Origin: Serratia sp. PL17
GTDB lineage: Bacteria > Pseudomonadota > Gammaproteobacteria > Enterobacterales > Enterobacteriaceae
Reading direction: 5' to 3'
DNA length: 64,000 bases
Assembly: GCF_017832355.1 (NCBI RefSeq)
Contig: NZ_JAFIBY010000008.1
Coordinates: forward strand, 219,352 to 283,351
Position 1 is the stretch's first letter. Every line of letters starts with the position of its first letter. Below the pieces are notes generated by a model. The model did not search any database, had not been told where the DNA came from, and was given only the letters and a program-made list of their open reading frames with translations. Of the stretch, positions 1 through 10,477 are shown piece by piece. A program made the translations under genes and the position numbers.

Positions 1-336
1 GGCTCAATGCAGAGCGAACTGGGCCGTGACACCATTACACCCTATGCCGCGTCAAAGGGGGCGGTAAAAATGTTGACGCGCGGCATGTGTGTAGAGCTGG
101 CGCGCTATAACATTCAGGTAAATGGCATTGCTCCGGGCTACTTCAAAACAGAAATGACCCAGGCGCTGGCAGACAATGCGGAGTTTACCGCGTGGCTGAC
201 CAAACGCACTCCGGCTGCCCGCTGGGGTGATCCGCAGGAATTGATTGGTGCTGCCGTATTCTTGTCATCAAAGGCATCCGATTTTGTTAATGGCCACCTG
301 CTGTTTGTCGATGGCGGCATGTCTGCTGCGGTATAA
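1..336 (+). CDS. idnO: Gluconate 5-dehydrogenase (IdnO), 3' part
   Basis: This is the C-terminal part of a short-chain dehydrogenase/reductase; the window starts inside the gene and the frame is open from base 1. The SDR catalytic Tyr-x-x-x-Lys is visible as YAASK, followed by the conserved VNGIAPGYFKTEM stretch and the C-terminal VDGGM. The sequence resembles E. coli IdnO closely, which interconverts 5-ketogluconate and gluconate in the cytosol using NAD(P)H. It is followed 21 bases later by idnD, so the two steps of L-idonate breakdown are encoded together. The N-terminal Rossmann motif lies outside the window. Confidence 0.93.
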   Translation, partial: GSMQSELGRDTITPYAASKGAVKMLTRGMCVELARYNIQVNGIAPGYFKTEMTQALADNAEFTAWLTKRTPAARWGDPQELIGAAVFLSSKASDFVNGHLLFVDGGMSAAV

Positions 337-357
337 CCGCCTGCTTAATGGAAAATA

Positions 358-1392
358 ATGATGAAAATTCAAACCCAATCCTGCGTGGTTAAAGGCAAAT
401 ATGACGTCGCAGTGGTGGAGCAGGAGGTGGAATACCAAGGGACGGGCACGCTGGTGAAAATCACGCGTGGTGGTATCTGTGGGTCAGACCTGCATTACTA
501 CCAAGAAGGCAAGGTTGGCAGCTTTCAAGTGCGCCAGCCGATGGTGCTTGGCCATGAGGTGATTGGTGAGGTGGTGGCCAGTGATACTGCGCGACTGGCT
601 GTTGGCCAAAAGGTGGCGTTGAACCCCAGCAAACCCTGCGGGCTGTGCAAATATTGCCTGGCGAACCAGCAAAACCAGTGTACCCACATGCGTTTCTTCG
701 GCAGCGCCATGTATTTTCCCCATGTGGATGGTGCCTTCACCCAATACAAAGTGGTTGATAGTGCGCAGTGCATTGCCTTTGACGCCGATCGCGATGAGAA
801 GGTGATGGTGTTTGCGGAACCTTTGGCCGTCGCGATTCATGCCGCAAAACAGCCAGGGGAGGTAAACGGCAAAAGGGTGTTTGTTTCCGGTGTAGGGCCG
901 ATCGGGTGCTTACTGGTGGCTGCATTGAAGGCACTGGGCGCCAGCGAAATTGTTTGTGCCGATCTTAGCCCACGTTGCCTGGATATCGCCCGTGAGATGG
1001 GGGCGTCTATCTGCATGCATGCAAGCAATGACGATTTTAGCCGTTACCAACAGGAAAAAGGCTATTTTGACATCGCGTTTGAAGTTTCCGGCCATCCGTT
1101 ATCCCTGTTGCGCTGTCTGGAGGTCACCCGTGCCAAGGGGACGGTCGTGCAAGTGGGCATGGGCGGCAGTTTCCCCGATTTTCCACTGATGCTGCTGATC
1201 GCCAAAGAGTTGAATTTACTGGGCTCATTCCGTTTTGTTGAAGAGTTTGATATCGCGGTTGCCTGGCTGTCCGACGGGACGATCAATCCGTTGCCGCTGC
1301 TCTCCGCTGAGTTTAACAATCAGCAACTGGAACAAGCTCTGGCATTCGCCGGCGATAAGCGCCTGGCCGCCAAGGTCCAGCTGGTGTTCTAA
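358..1392 (+). CDS. idnD: L-idonate 5-dehydrogenase
   Basis: This is a zinc-dependent medium-chain dehydrogenase of 344 residues that oxidises L-idonate to 5-ketogluconate in the cytosol. The catalytic-zinc region is seen as GGICGSDLHYY and LGHEV, and four structural-zinc cysteines lie in PCGLCKYCLANQQNQC. The nucleotide-binding glycines are in SGVGPIG. Similarity to E. coli IdnD is strong along the whole length (for example MRFFGSAMYFPHVDG). Two adjacent ATG codons (358 and 361) could both be starts; a GGA lies just upstream. It follows idnO in the same operon, the reverse of the E. coli order idnD-idnO. Confidence 0.94.
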   Translation: MMKIQTQSCVVKGKYDVAVVEQEVEYQGTGTLVKITRGGICGSDLHYYQEGKVGSFQVRQPMVLGHEVIGEVVASDTARLAVGQKVALNPSKPCGLCKYCLANQQNQCTHMRFFGSAMYFPHVDGAFTQYKVVDSAQCIAFDADRDEKVMVFAEPLAVAIHAAKQPGEVNGKRVFVSGVGPIGCLLVAALKALGASEIVCADLSPRCLDIAREMGASICMHASNDDFSRYQQEKGYFDIAFEVSGHPLSLLRCLEVTRAKGTVVQVGMGGSFPDFPLMLLIAKELNLLGSFRFVEEFDIAVAWLSDGTINPLPLLSAEFNNQQLEQALAFAGDKRLAAKVQLVF

Positions 1393-1478
1393 TTTTAGCC
1401 AATAGTCTGATGGCGGGGAGCGGCTATCCTTGTCTATAGTTAAGGGCCGCTTCATTTTTTAAATACGGAGAACTTAAC

Positions 1479-1790
1479 ATGGCGAGAAATACGGATGCAG
1501 ATCAAACCACGCTCGACGACGATCTGAGAATGCTGAGCGACACGCTGGAAGAAGTGTTGAAGTACTCCGGCGATCGCGCCGATCAGGCCTATATCGACAT
1601 TAAAGCCCATGCCGAAGAGGCGTTGAGCGAGGTCAAGTCACGGCTGACTGACTCTACCGAATCCTACTATGCGCGTGCCAAGGACGCGGTTTGCCGCACT
1701 GACGGCTATGTGCGTGAAAAACCGTGGCACAGTGTCGGCATTGGGGCGACGGTCGGATTGGTGCTGGGTCTGTTGTTGGCGCGTAAATAA
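1479..1790 (+). CDS. elaB: ElaB/YqjD family ribosome-associated inner-membrane protein
   Basis: This 103-residue protein belongs to the DUF883 (ElaB/YqjD/YgaM) family. An N-terminal coiled-coil-like, acidic helical region (residues 1-75) is followed by the family signature REKPWHSVGIGA and one C-terminal membrane segment ending in LLLARK. Family members are tail-anchored in the inner membrane, bind ribosomes and rise in stationary phase. Placement next to the men operon matches E. coli elaB, but elaA is missing here. A clear AAGGAG-like region (GGAGAAC) precedes the ATG. Confidence 0.85.
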   Translation: MARNTDADQTTLDDDLRMLSDTLEEVLKYSGDRADQAYIDIKAHAEEALSEVKSRLTDSTESYYARAKDAVCRTDGYVREKPWHSVGIGATVGLVLGLLLARK

Positions 1791-1803
1791 CGACGTAAAG
1801 GTA

Positions 1804-1834
1804 TTGGGCGCGGTCATTCACCGCGCCCTTGGTT
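1804..1834. terminator. Bidirectional hairpin between elaB and the glucan synthase gene
   Basis: The arms GGGCGCGG (1806-1813) and CCGCGCCC (1821-1828) form an 8-bp perfect stem with a 7-base loop, followed by TTGGTTTTA. It lies between two convergent genes and can end transcription from either side. Confidence 0.7.
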
Positions 1835-4800
1835 TTACTGCCCCAGCATGACGTCCACGTGATGGATTTTCCCGTCATCTACCAGCGTTATTACGGCCTC
1901 CGGCTGTTCTTCACCATCAACGGTGATCTGTGTCGCTCCCATTCCCTGCCGGATAATCAAGTGGTACTCGCTGCCACCCTCCCGGTAATTCAGTGTCACC
2001 TGTGGCCAGTCCGCAGGCAGACGGGTGTTGATGGACAACTGATTGCCACGGCGTTTCAATCCCAGCAGTGACTCGACAATCAGCCGGTACATCCAACCGG
2101 CAGAGCCGGTATACCAACTCCAGCCGCCACGACCGACGTGCGGCGCGACCGCGTATATATCGGCGGTCGCCACGTAAGGCTCAACCTTGTAGCGCTCGGC
2201 GGCGGTGCTGTTCAGGCTGTGGTTGATCGGGTTGATGAGCGCCATCAGTTCCCAGGCGCGTTCGATATTGCCCATTTCGGCGAAGGCCATGACCGCCCAT
2301 ACTGCGCCGTGGGTATACTGACCGCCATTTTCCCGCACGCCAGGCAGATAACCGCGGATATAACCCGGATTAGGGCCGTTGCCATCGAATGGCGGTGTCA
2401 GCAGTTTTATCAGGCCAGCTTGGTTGTCTACCAGGTGTTTATCCAGCGATTGCATCGCCTGCAGGCTGCGTGTTTTATCCGCTGCACCGGACAACACAGA
2501 CCAGCTCTGGGCGATGGCGTCGATGCGGCACTCAGTTGATTGTTGAGAACCTAGCGGCTCTCCACTGTCAAAGTAGCCCCGACGATACCATTCGCCATCC
2601 CAGGCATGGTCACGCAGGTTATCGCGCAAGGTATCGGCCTGTTGTCGACAGAGTGCCGCCAGTTCGTTGTCGTTGCGCGCAGCAGCGACGTTGCCGTAAC
2701 GCTGCAGGATATGGAACAGGAAGAAACCGAGCCAGACGCTTTCACCTCGCCCCTCCAGGCCCACCATATTCATGCCATCATTCCAGTCACCTGCTCCCAT
2801 GAGCGGCAGGCCGTGCTCACCGAAGGTTAATCCGTGTTTTAACGCCCGTACGCCGTGCTGATACAGGGTTTCCTGTATTGCGCTTGACGCGGGTTGCTCA
2901 TACGAGGATTCCTCACCCGGCGCCAGTTTGCGCGCCTCCAGATAGCCGACGGACTCATCGAGAATGGACCGATCGTCGGTGGCATCCAGGTAATGACAAA
3001 TGGCCAGCGGCAGCCACAGGTAGTCATCCGAACAGCGCGTACGCACCCCGTTGCCCTGTGGCGGGTGCCACCAGTGTTGGACGTCGCCTTCGATAAACTG
3101 GCGCGAAGCGCACAGCAGGATCTGTTCGCGCAGACGTTCTGGGGCCGCATGGGTCAACGCCAACGTGTCTTGCAATTGGTCGCGGAAACCGAAGGCCCCG
3201 CCGGACTGATAGTAACCGCTGCGTGCCTGAATACGGCAGGAGAGGGTTTGGTACAGTAACCAACCATTGGCCAGCAGGTCGACGGCGGGATGCGGCGTCC
3301 CGATTTGCACCTTGTTGAGAATGCTGTCCCAATGTGCCGTAACGCGTTGCAGTTCATCTTGCAGGTTGTCTTCCCGCAGGTATTTTTGCAACAGGGCCTC
3401 AGCCTCATCGGCGTTTTGCCCCAACCCAAGGGCAAACACCAGACTGCGTTGATCGCCATCGATCAGGCTGAGCGCCGACTGAACGGCCCCACAGGGATCC
3501 ATAGCTGCGCCCACTTTGCCCGACAGTCGCCGCAGTTTCAGCACCACCGGGTTGGCCAGCGAACCGTTGCGTCCGATAAATTCACGCCGATCGCCACTGA
3601 TGGAACAATGCACGCCGGTGACACCAAAGAAAGCGGTGCGATCTGAACCGCTGCTGCCGTAATGGTTGGTGGCCAGGATGCCACAGCCGCTTTCAGGCGA
3701 TGCGGCCTGTGTGACAATGTGCATGGCCGATTTTTGCCGCAAATCACCCAGAATAAATTCCACGTAGCCGGTTGCCGACAACTTGCGCGTGCGCCCCGAG
3801 GTATTGGTCAGGGTTAGCAGGAACAGTTTGACCGGTGCATCTTTGGCCACCAGCACGGTGAACTGACTGTCGATACCGTTTTCGCGGTGGTCAAAGACGC
3901 TGTAGCCGAAACCGTGGCGGGTCAGGTAGTGCCCACGGCCCCGGGCAGGTAGTGGTGTGGGGGACCAGAAGTGCCCGTTCTCTTCATCACGCAGATAGAA
4001 GGCCTCCCCGCTGCGGTCGCAGATAGGGTCGTTATCCCAGGGGGTCAGGCGGTATTCATGGGCGTTTTCGTACCAGGTGTAGGCCTGACCACTTTCCGAG
4101 ACAACGGTGCCGAACATCGGATTAGCGATCACGTTCGACCAAGGGGCGGGCGTGATCTTACTTTCGTTCATTGCGATCACATATTCGCGGCCATTCTCGG
4201 AGAAGCCGCCGAGACCATTGTAAAACTGCAACGCGTCAATGGCGGGCAGCTGTGGCGAATGCAGGTTACGCGGCAGATTGTCCACCGTGGCCAGTTTCGA
4301 CGACGCGGTGACTGGCGACAGAGGTTGCTGCAGAACCTGCGGCATTTGCAGACGCTGGTTGAGTTGCTCCGTTAATCCACCGCGACGATCGTCGAGATAA
4401 ATCCGCGCAACGCTGAGCAACAACCGGTGGTCTTCCGGTGCCATATGCTCGCTGGTGCGCACGAAGATGCCACCGGGCTTATCTGTTTGGGTGGATTCCA
4501 TACCGGCGGCGATCAGGCCCATGATCTGGTTTTGCAGATCCTGGCGGTAGCCGCCGACGTCTTCATTGAGGATCACCAGGTCGACCTGTAACCCTTTCAA
4601 GCGCCAATAGTTGTGGGCTTGGATCAGTTGCCGTACCAGCTCGATGTTCTCGCTGTCGGTCACCGTAAGCAGGACTATCGGCAGATCGCCGGAGATAGAG
4701 TGGCCCCACAGTCCCGATTGGCCGCGGCGGTTGTTAATGATTTCACTGCCGGCGGCCCGCATTTCTTGCGCCGGGAAGACCACTGCGCCCGCCAAGCGAT

Positions 4801-7800
4801 TAAACAGATTGGCGTCCTCTTCATTGGCGTTCAACTGGCGCAGGACCACCTGGCTATGCGACCACGCGAGTTCAAATACACGATCTGCCAGATGGCGATC
4901 GCGGTATTTTTCCAGCATGACCATTCCACTGGCGCGGTCTTCACTGACGCCATAGAAGATATCCAGCGTGAGAGGTACGTTCGGTTCCAGCACCACGCGC
5001 TGACGGATAGCGATGATCGGGTCAATGACCGGCCCGGCACTGTTACTGAGCGGCGCATTTTGATACAACGCCTGCGGATTGGTGGGCGTGCGCCCGCGGC
5101 CGATAAATTTGGCACGGTCGGTTTCAAAGGATGTTTGGCTGGAACGGCCCTGTACCGTCATCATATGCAGCAACCACGGGCATTTCTCTTTGGGTTCGCG
5201 CGGGCGACGATGGCACAAAATAGCATCCTGCTCCGGCAGCAATTCGGTCTGCACGAACAGGTTACTGAATGCCGGATGAGCCAGATCGTTGCTTGCCGGT
5301 GCCAGCACCACTTCCGCATAGCTGGTGATTTCGATGGTGCGTGGTTGTTTGCCGCGATTTATCAGCGTCACGCGCCGCAGTTCAATATCATCTTCCGGTG
5401 ATACCACCACCTGGGTTTTTACCGTCAGCGCACCCTGTTGGCGCTGGAACTCGGCCCCGGCATCGTTGAATACGGCGCTGTACCCCTTGGCGGCGCCACC
5501 GATGGGTTGCCAGGTATTGCTCCAGACTTCACCGGTTTGCGGATCGCGCAGGTAGCAGAAGGCGCCCCAGTTATCGCAGGTAGCATCTTCGCGCCAACGG
5601 GTGAGCGCGAGGTTCTGCCAGCGGCTGTAACTGCCACCAGCCTGGGTGAGCATCAGGTGGTAGTTGGCGTTGGACAGCAGCTGCACTTCCGGGATTGGTG
5701 AGTCCACCCGGTTAAATTCACGCGCTACGAAGCTGGCTGGGGTAATGGTGCCCTCATGGGTCTCAAAGTGGCGACGCGTGCTGTACAACTCGACGGCATC
5801 CGGCACCCGTTCTTGCAGTAACAAACGTGCTGATTGGAAGGCCGGGTAGTCGGCGAAACGCGCCACCATCGGCGCATCCAGCAACAGGTGCGACAGGGCC
5901 AGGAAACTCATGCCCTGATGGTGCGCCATATAGGAACGGATAATTACGTACAGTTGACCGCGGCTGAGGCGTGCGGTGGTGTAATCCAGCGCTTCGTAAA
6001 AACCGTAGCGGCCTTTGGCACCATTTTTTTCCAGCGTGACCAGGTTATTGCAGGCCGCATCCGGGTCGACAATCAATGCCATCACCGTCGCATAAGGGGC
6101 GACCACCATGTCGTCACCCAGACCGCGTCTCAGGCCCAAACCGGGTACGCCAAAAGCATGGTATTGGTAATTTTGATCGGCATCGAAACCAAAGTAGCCG
6201 GACTCGGAAATACCCCAAGGGACGCCGCGTTCTTTGCCCCAGGCAATTTGTCTGTCTACCGCAGCACGGCACATTTGTACCAAGAGCGAATCGGGGTACG
6301 CGGGCATCACCAATTGCGGCATCAAGTATTCAAACATTGAACCGCTCCATGACATCAGCGCCGGTTCATTTTCGATCAGGGTAAACAGACGGCCAAGTGC
6401 AAACCAACTGCGTTGAGGGACTTGGTTGGTAGCGATGGCGACGTAATTGGTCAGCCGGATTTCCGATGCCAGCAGATCGTATTTACTGCTGTCCATCCGG
6501 TTTTGATCGCAGTTAAAGCCGACGGTCAGCAAATGGGTCGATTCGTCATACAGGAAGTGGAAGTCCATCTGCGCCATTTTTTCCAGCCGCTGTTGCAGGC
6601 TGTCCAATTGCGTCAGCTTTTCTTGTGCCTGGATGCTGACCGCATCAAGTTGACTCCGTTGCTCCACCGACAGCGTCAATGACGAGGGGGGATTCGCCAA
6701 CCAATGCAGGCTGGGGACTGTTTCCAGTTCAGATACGTTGTCGCTCAGCCAGCCGAACCATTGCGCCCACTCGGCGCAGAGCTCATTAAGTTGCTGGTGC
6801 AGTGCGCCGGCCCAACGTCGGGTTTCATCGCCATGGTTTAGCGCCGGCTCTTGCAGGCCGTTACTGTAATTGCGCATTGCATTCAGTTCGGCTAACAGGG
6901 CGGCAGGGTGGCTGTGATGAGCCTGTTCCCAGTGGTTACGCAGTTTTGACAGGTTCTTTGGTGCGGCGTCGCCCCAGTGCTGTTCCAGCAGTTGCAGGCT
7001 GTCGCCGAGTCCGTCCAGAACCCGTTGCGGTTCAATGAAGGGTTGGTGGGCCAGCGCGGGCAGGCCGGCGCTGAGCGTTAACAGATGGCCTGCCAGGTTG
7101 CCGCTATCGACGCTGGAGATATAGCGCGGGTTTAGCGGCTCCAATGTGCGGGTGTCATACCAGTTGTAGAGGTGTCCGCGGTAGTGTTCCATGCGGTCCA
7201 GCGTATTGAGCGTGAGTTCAATACGCCGCAGCGCTTCACTGAGTGTCAGATAGCCAAAGTCGTAGGCGGTGATATTGGCCAGCAACGATAGCCCGATATT
7301 GGTCGGTGAGGTGCGGTGCGCCACCACCGGTTCCGGTATCTCCTGATAGTTATCCGGCGGCAGCCAGTTTTCTTGCTGATTGACGAAGGTATTGAAGAAG
7401 TCCCAGGTCTGTCGACTGGTGTGGCGCAGGAACCGCCGTTGTTCATCGTTAATGGCGGTTTTACTGCGCTGAGGCTCTTGGCTGAGGTAATACAGCAGGA
7501 ATGGCGCCAGGATCCACAAGCTGGTGATGGGCAGTGTAATAAACAGCGCCATTGGGTTATGCATGAGGGTGAAAATCAGCAGCGCCAGCCCGGCTAACGG
7601 GTTGATCCACATGGCGCGGTAGAAGTTTTCCAACGTGACCTGCTGACGGGCTTTGGATTGATCGTAGCTGGTCCATTCCTGCAGGTTGCGTTTAGTGATC
7701 AGCAACCGCCACAAGGTAATGGCGATGGCGTTGAGGCTGTACAGCGTTTCATGCGGCAGCGTTGCCAATCGTAGACCGATCTGCGACAGACGGTGGAGTG

Positions 7801-10477
7801 AGCCGTTCAGTACCAGCAGTATATGCTTTAGCAGCGGCCTGCGGGGGGGCTTACGTACGATATCTTGCACCAGTCCCAGCAGGGTCGGCAGCAGCAGAAT
7901 AATGGCGAATACCGCCAACCAGTAAGGGGTGTTGGGCAACCAAACGAAGCCGCAAAACAGCAGTAATAGCAGGCTGGGGGCCGTCAGGCTGCGGCGCAGG
8001 TTATCAAACAGTTTCCAGCGTGACAGGGTGCTCAGTGGGTTGGCGGTGCGCGTGCCGTCTTCAGTTTTCACCCGTGGCAGTAACCAGTTGAGTAATTGCC
8101 AGTCACCGCGGATCCAGCGCATACGACGTGCAACGTCCACCAGATAATTACTGGGGTATTGTTCATACAGCAGCACGTCGCTCAACAGGCCGGAACGGGC
8201 ATAGCACCCTTCCAGCAGATCGTGGCTGAGCACCAAATTCGCTGGACAGGTCCCTTTCATGCTGTGCGAGAACACATCGACGTCATAGATGCCTTTGCCG
8301 ATAAATGAACCTTCGCCAAACAGATCCTGATAGATATCCGACGCCATCAGCGTATAAGGATCATTGCCCGGCGTGCTGCTGCACAGTGCGGCATAGCGTC
8401 CCTGGCCGTAGCTCGGGATTTCCTCGGCCATACGAGGTTGCAAGATGGCGTAACCTTCCACCACCCGTTGCTGGTTCATATCATACTGGGGCTGATTGAG
8501 CGGGTGTGCCATGGCGGCGATTAATTGGTGGGCGCTTTCGCGTGGCAGAACGGTATCGCTGTCCAGCGTAATGACGTATTTGACGTTTTTCAGAACCTCA
8601 CGGCCGTCACCCACCAGTGTGCTGAAGGCGTTTTCCCGGTTACGCAGCCAGTTATTTAGGGCATTCAGTTTGCCGCGTTTACGTTCAAGCCCCATCCAGA
8701 CGCCTTGTTTTTCATTCCATTGGCGATCGCGGTGGAACAGGAAAAAGTGGCTTGGGCCTTCACAAGGGTAGCGTCCGTTCAGCGCTTTCATCTGTTGGCA
8801 GGCATAATCCAGTAAGGCCGCATCCTCAGTATGGTGCTGGTGGGGGGCATCGTTGAAGTCGGTGAGCAGGGCAAAGTGCAGATGCTTCATCGCGTTGCCC
8901 AGATAACAGACCTCAAGCGTATTGATCAGCTTATCAATGTCGTTTTTACTGCCGATCAGCGTCGGTATTACCACCAGGGTTCGGAACTCGGCGGGAATGC
9001 CACAGGAGAAGTCGAGTCTCGGTAGTGGCTGTGGTGTACGACTACGGGTCGTGACCTCACTGAGCAGATTGAGTACAAATTGGCTGACAACGATGGCCAT
9101 CGGGAAAAACAGCAGGACCAACCCCCAACTGATGCCGGTGCTATAGGCATGGCGCAGCAGTTCCGCACAGCACGCGGTGGTGATTAGGCTCAGGCTACCG
9201 AGCCAGGAAAGCAGTGGGGCCTGATTCAACGTATGGCGCAGTTGGGTAATGCGCCCAATGTGTACATCAAGCTGTTGTTCCAGCTCTGGGCGGCCATCAT
9301 CAATCAGGTAGTAGCCGATGTGGTTACGGCGCGGATCGCCGGAGGGATCTTCGGCCGCGACGCGCGCCATGTTGAGCACGTGCTGGGCAACCTGTACCTC
9401 ATTGTGCGGACAGTGGCGCGCCAGCATTTCAATCACGTGGCGGTAGTTATCGCGCGTGTTGAAGTGCATTAAGGGATAAACCCCGGAGGGATCTTCACGC
9501 AGGGTTTGCTCGACCTGACTCATGGTTTCGACAAACTCTGCCCAGTCCATTTCGCTGAGCTGACGCAGGCCGGAAATACTGTTGCTGACCGACAGTTGGC
9601 TAACCGCCAACTGCTGGTTAAAGCGATGGATGAGTTCATCAGAGGTCAGACCGACTTCCGCCAGACGCTGTTCTACCCAGGTAAGCGGCAATGCCAGCAT
9701 GGTGCCATGGCCTTGCAGGCGACGTACCAGCTCGGCAACAAAGGCGCTGGTACGAGGGGGATTGGAGCGTGCCATGTCGGCGATCACGATGATCAGGTTG
9801 GCCGGGTCGTTCTCTGCCGATTCCAGCATTTTCGTGACCCAGGCGTCGGCTAAATTGCGTTCGCGTTGTGCCTGTGCAACTTCCACGCTGACGCGTCGCA
9901 GGTTTTCGATTAACGCCAAGCGCAACATACCGGGCAGTGCCCAGAGTTCGCCCAACGTCAGGTTAACTTCTTTTTGGTAAGCGGCAATATAACGGGTGAG
10001 GCTCTCCGCATCCCACCGGCCGTCACCGTGCGTAATCGCCTCGGCAGCGACGTCATAAATACGCGGGCAATTATGCGGTGGGCCCAGCTGTGGCAGGCCA
10101 CGGCCAAAGGTTTTTGGCAAATGATGACGCACGACACGGATTTGTTCTTCGATCAGATAGTAGTTATCCAGCAACCATTCACCCGCGGGTGTCATGCTGG
10201 CTTTTTTGCCGTTGCTGAGTTGGTGGCAGCTTTCTGCCAGAATTCGCTCGTTATCGTCCAGACGCTTCAGCAAATAGTAAGGTGTTTTACGCGTTGCCAG
10301 CTTGTGCGAGCGTGCCAGACGCTGGCCGTAGCGCTCCATTTGATCGACAGAAAACAGTTCGGCCTTGATCGTTCCACCGGTCGGTTCAGGCTCCCCTTTA
10401 CTGCGGCGTAGGGGCAAAGGTTTGACTTTGGTTATTCTGCGTTGTTTTTTCAACCAATTGATTAGTATTTCTTTCAC
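1835..10477 (-). CDS. ndvB: Cyclic beta-1,2-glucan synthase (NdvB/ChvB type)
   Basis: This giant inner-membrane enzyme (about 2880 residues) makes cyclic beta-1,2-glucans from UDP-glucose. An N-terminal region leads into two membrane segments (about 430-500), a GT84-type glycosyltransferase with TLDSDTVLPR and MRWIRGDWQLLNWLLPR (about 505-850), more membrane segments (about 870-1090), a glycoamylase-like domain (GLGDDMVVAPYA, about 1470), and a C-terminal GH94 phosphorylase-like region with GAGDWNDGMNMVG carrying the catalytic Asp. Length fits the family (Brucella Cgs about 2830). I chose GTG at 10477 because AAGGAG sits 7 bases upstream; an ATG at 10546 in the same frame has no such site. 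It stands alone, divergent from menF. Confidence 0.9.
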   Translation of the reverse strand: MKEILINWLKKQRRITKVKPLPLRRSKGEPEPTGGTIKAELFSVDQMERYGQRLARSHKLATRKTPYYLLKRLDDNERILAESCHQLSNGKKASMTPAGEWLLDNYYLIEEQIRVVRHHLPKTFGRGLPQLGPPHNCPRIYDVAAEAITHGDGRWDAESLTRYIAAYQKEVNLTLGELWALPGMLRLALIENLRRVSVEVAQAQRERNLADAWVTKMLESAENDPANLIIVIADMARSNPPRTSAFVAELVRRLQGHGTMLALPLTWVEQRLAEVGLTSDELIHRFNQQLAVSQLSVSNSISGLRQLSEMDWAEFVETMSQVEQTLREDPSGVYPLMHFNTRDNYRHVIEMLARHCPHNEVQVAQHVLNMARVAAEDPSGDPRRNHIGYYLIDDGRPELEQQLDVHIGRITQLRHTLNQAPLLSWLGSLSLITTACCAELLRHAYSTGISWGLVLLFFPMAIVVSQFVLNLLSEVTTRSRTPQPLPRLDFSCGIPAEFRTLVVIPTLIGSKNDIDKLINTLEVCYLGNAMKHLHFALLTDFNDAPHQHHTEDAALLDYACQQMKALNGRYPCEGPSHFFLFHRDRQWNEKQGVWMGLERKRGKLNALNNWLRNRENAFSTLVGDGREVLKNVKYVITLDSDTVLPRESAHQLIAAMAHPLNQPQYDMNQQRVVEGYAILQPRMAEEIPSYGQGRYAALCSSTPGNDPYTLMASDIYQDLFGEGSFIGKGIYDVDVFSHSMKGTCPANLVLSHDLLEGCYARSGLLSDVLLYEQYPSNYLVDVARRMRWIRGDWQLLNWLLPRVKTEDGTRTANPLSTLSRWKLFDNLRRSLTAPSLLLLLFCGFVWLPNTPYWLAVFAIILLLPTLLGLVQDIVRKPPRRPLLKHILLVLNGSLHRLSQIGLRLATLPHETLYSLNAIAITLWRLLITKRNLQEWTSYDQSKARQQVTLENFYRAMWINPLAGLALLIFTLMHNPMALFITLPITSLWILAPFLLYYLSQEPQRSKTAINDEQRRFLRHTSRQTWDFFNTFVNQQENWLPPDNYQEIPEPVVAHRTSPTNIGLSLLANITAYDFGYLTLSEALRRIELTLNTLDRMEHYRGHLYNWYDTRTLEPLNPRYISSVDSGNLAGHLLTLSAGLPALAHQPFIEPQRVLDGLGDSLQLLEQHWGDAAPKNLSKLRNHWEQAHHSHPAALLAELNAMRNYSNGLQEPALNHGDETRRWAGALHQQLNELCAEWAQWFGWLSDNVSELETVPSLHWLANPPSSLTLSVEQRSQLDAVSIQAQEKLTQLDSLQQRLEKMAQMDFHFLYDESTHLLTVGFNCDQNRMDSSKYDLLASEIRLTNYVAIATNQVPQRSWFALGRLFTLIENEPALMSWSGSMFEYLMPQLVMPAYPDSLLVQMCRAAVDRQIAWGKERGVPWGISESGYFGFDADQNYQYHAFGVPGLGLRRGLGDDMVVAPYATVMALIVDPDAACNNLVTLEKNGAKGRYGFYEALDYTTARLSRGQLYVIIRSYMAHHQGMSFLALSHLLLDAPMVARFADYPAFQSARLLLQERVPDAVELYSTRRHFETHEGTITPASFVAREFNRVDSPIPEVQLLSNANYHLMLTQAGGSYSRWQNLALTRWREDATCDNWGAFCYLRDPQTGEVWSNTWQPIGGAAKGYSAVFNDAGAEFQRQQGALTVKTQVVVSPEDDIELRRVTLINRGKQPRTIEITSYAEVVLAPASNDLAHPAFSNLFVQTELLPEQDAILCHRRPREPKEKCPWLLHMMTVQGRSSQTSFETDRAKFIGRGRTPTNPQALYQNAPLSNSAGPVIDPIIAIRQRVVLEPNVPLTLDIFYGVSEDRASGMVMLEKYRDRHLADRVFELAWSHSQVVLRQLNANEEDANLFNRLAGAVVFPAQEMRAAGSEIINNRRGQSGLWGHSISGDLPIVLLTVTDSENIELVRQLIQAHNYWRLKGLQVDLVILNEDVGGYRQDLQNQIMGLIAAGMESTQTDKPGGIFVRTSEHMAPEDHRLLLSVARIYLDDRRGGLTEQLNQRLQMPQVLQQPLSPVTASSKLATVDNLPRNLHSPQLPAIDALQFYNGLGGFSENGREYVIAMNESKITPAPWSNVIANPMFGTVVSESGQAYTWYENAHEYRLTPWDNDPICDRSGEAFYLRDEENGHFWSPTPLPARGRGHYLTRHGFGYSVFDHRENGIDSQFTVLVAKDAPVKLFLLTLTNTSGRTRKLSATGYVEFILGDLRQKSAMHIVTQAASPESGCGILATNHYGSSGSDRTAFFGVTGVHCSISGDRREFIGRNGSLANPVVLKLRRLSGKVGAAMDPCGAVQSALSLIDGDQRSLVFALGLGQNADEAEALLQKYLREDNLQDELQRVTAHWDSILNKVQIGTPHPAVDLLANGWLLYQTLSCRIQARSGYYQSGGAFGFRDQLQDTLALTHAAPERLREQILLCASRQFIEGDVQHWWHPPQGNGVRTRCSDDYLWLPLAICHYLDATDDRSILDESVGYLEARKLAPGEESSYEQPASSAIQETLYQHGVRALKHGLTFGEHGLPLMGAGDWNDGMNMVGLEGRGESVWLGFFLFHILQRYGNVAAARNDNELAALCRQQADTLRDNLRDHAWDGEWYRRGYFDSGEPLGSQQSTECRIDAIAQSWSVLSGAADKTRSLQAMQSLDKHLVDNQAGLIKLLTPPFDGNGPNPGYIRGYLPGVRENGGQYTHGAVWAVMAFAEMGNIERAWELMALINPINHSLNSTAAERYKVEPYVATADIYAVAPHVGRGGWSWYTGSAGWMYRLIVESLLGLKRRGNQLSINTRLPADWPQVTLNYREGGSEYHLIIRQGMGATQITVDGEEQPEAVITLVDDGKIHHVDVMLGQ

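Noticed and set aside
2138..7038. Many open frames on the plus strand opposite the glucan synthase
   Set aside because: They are shadows of one strongly conserved 2880-residue protein, have no ribosome sites and carry no family motifs.
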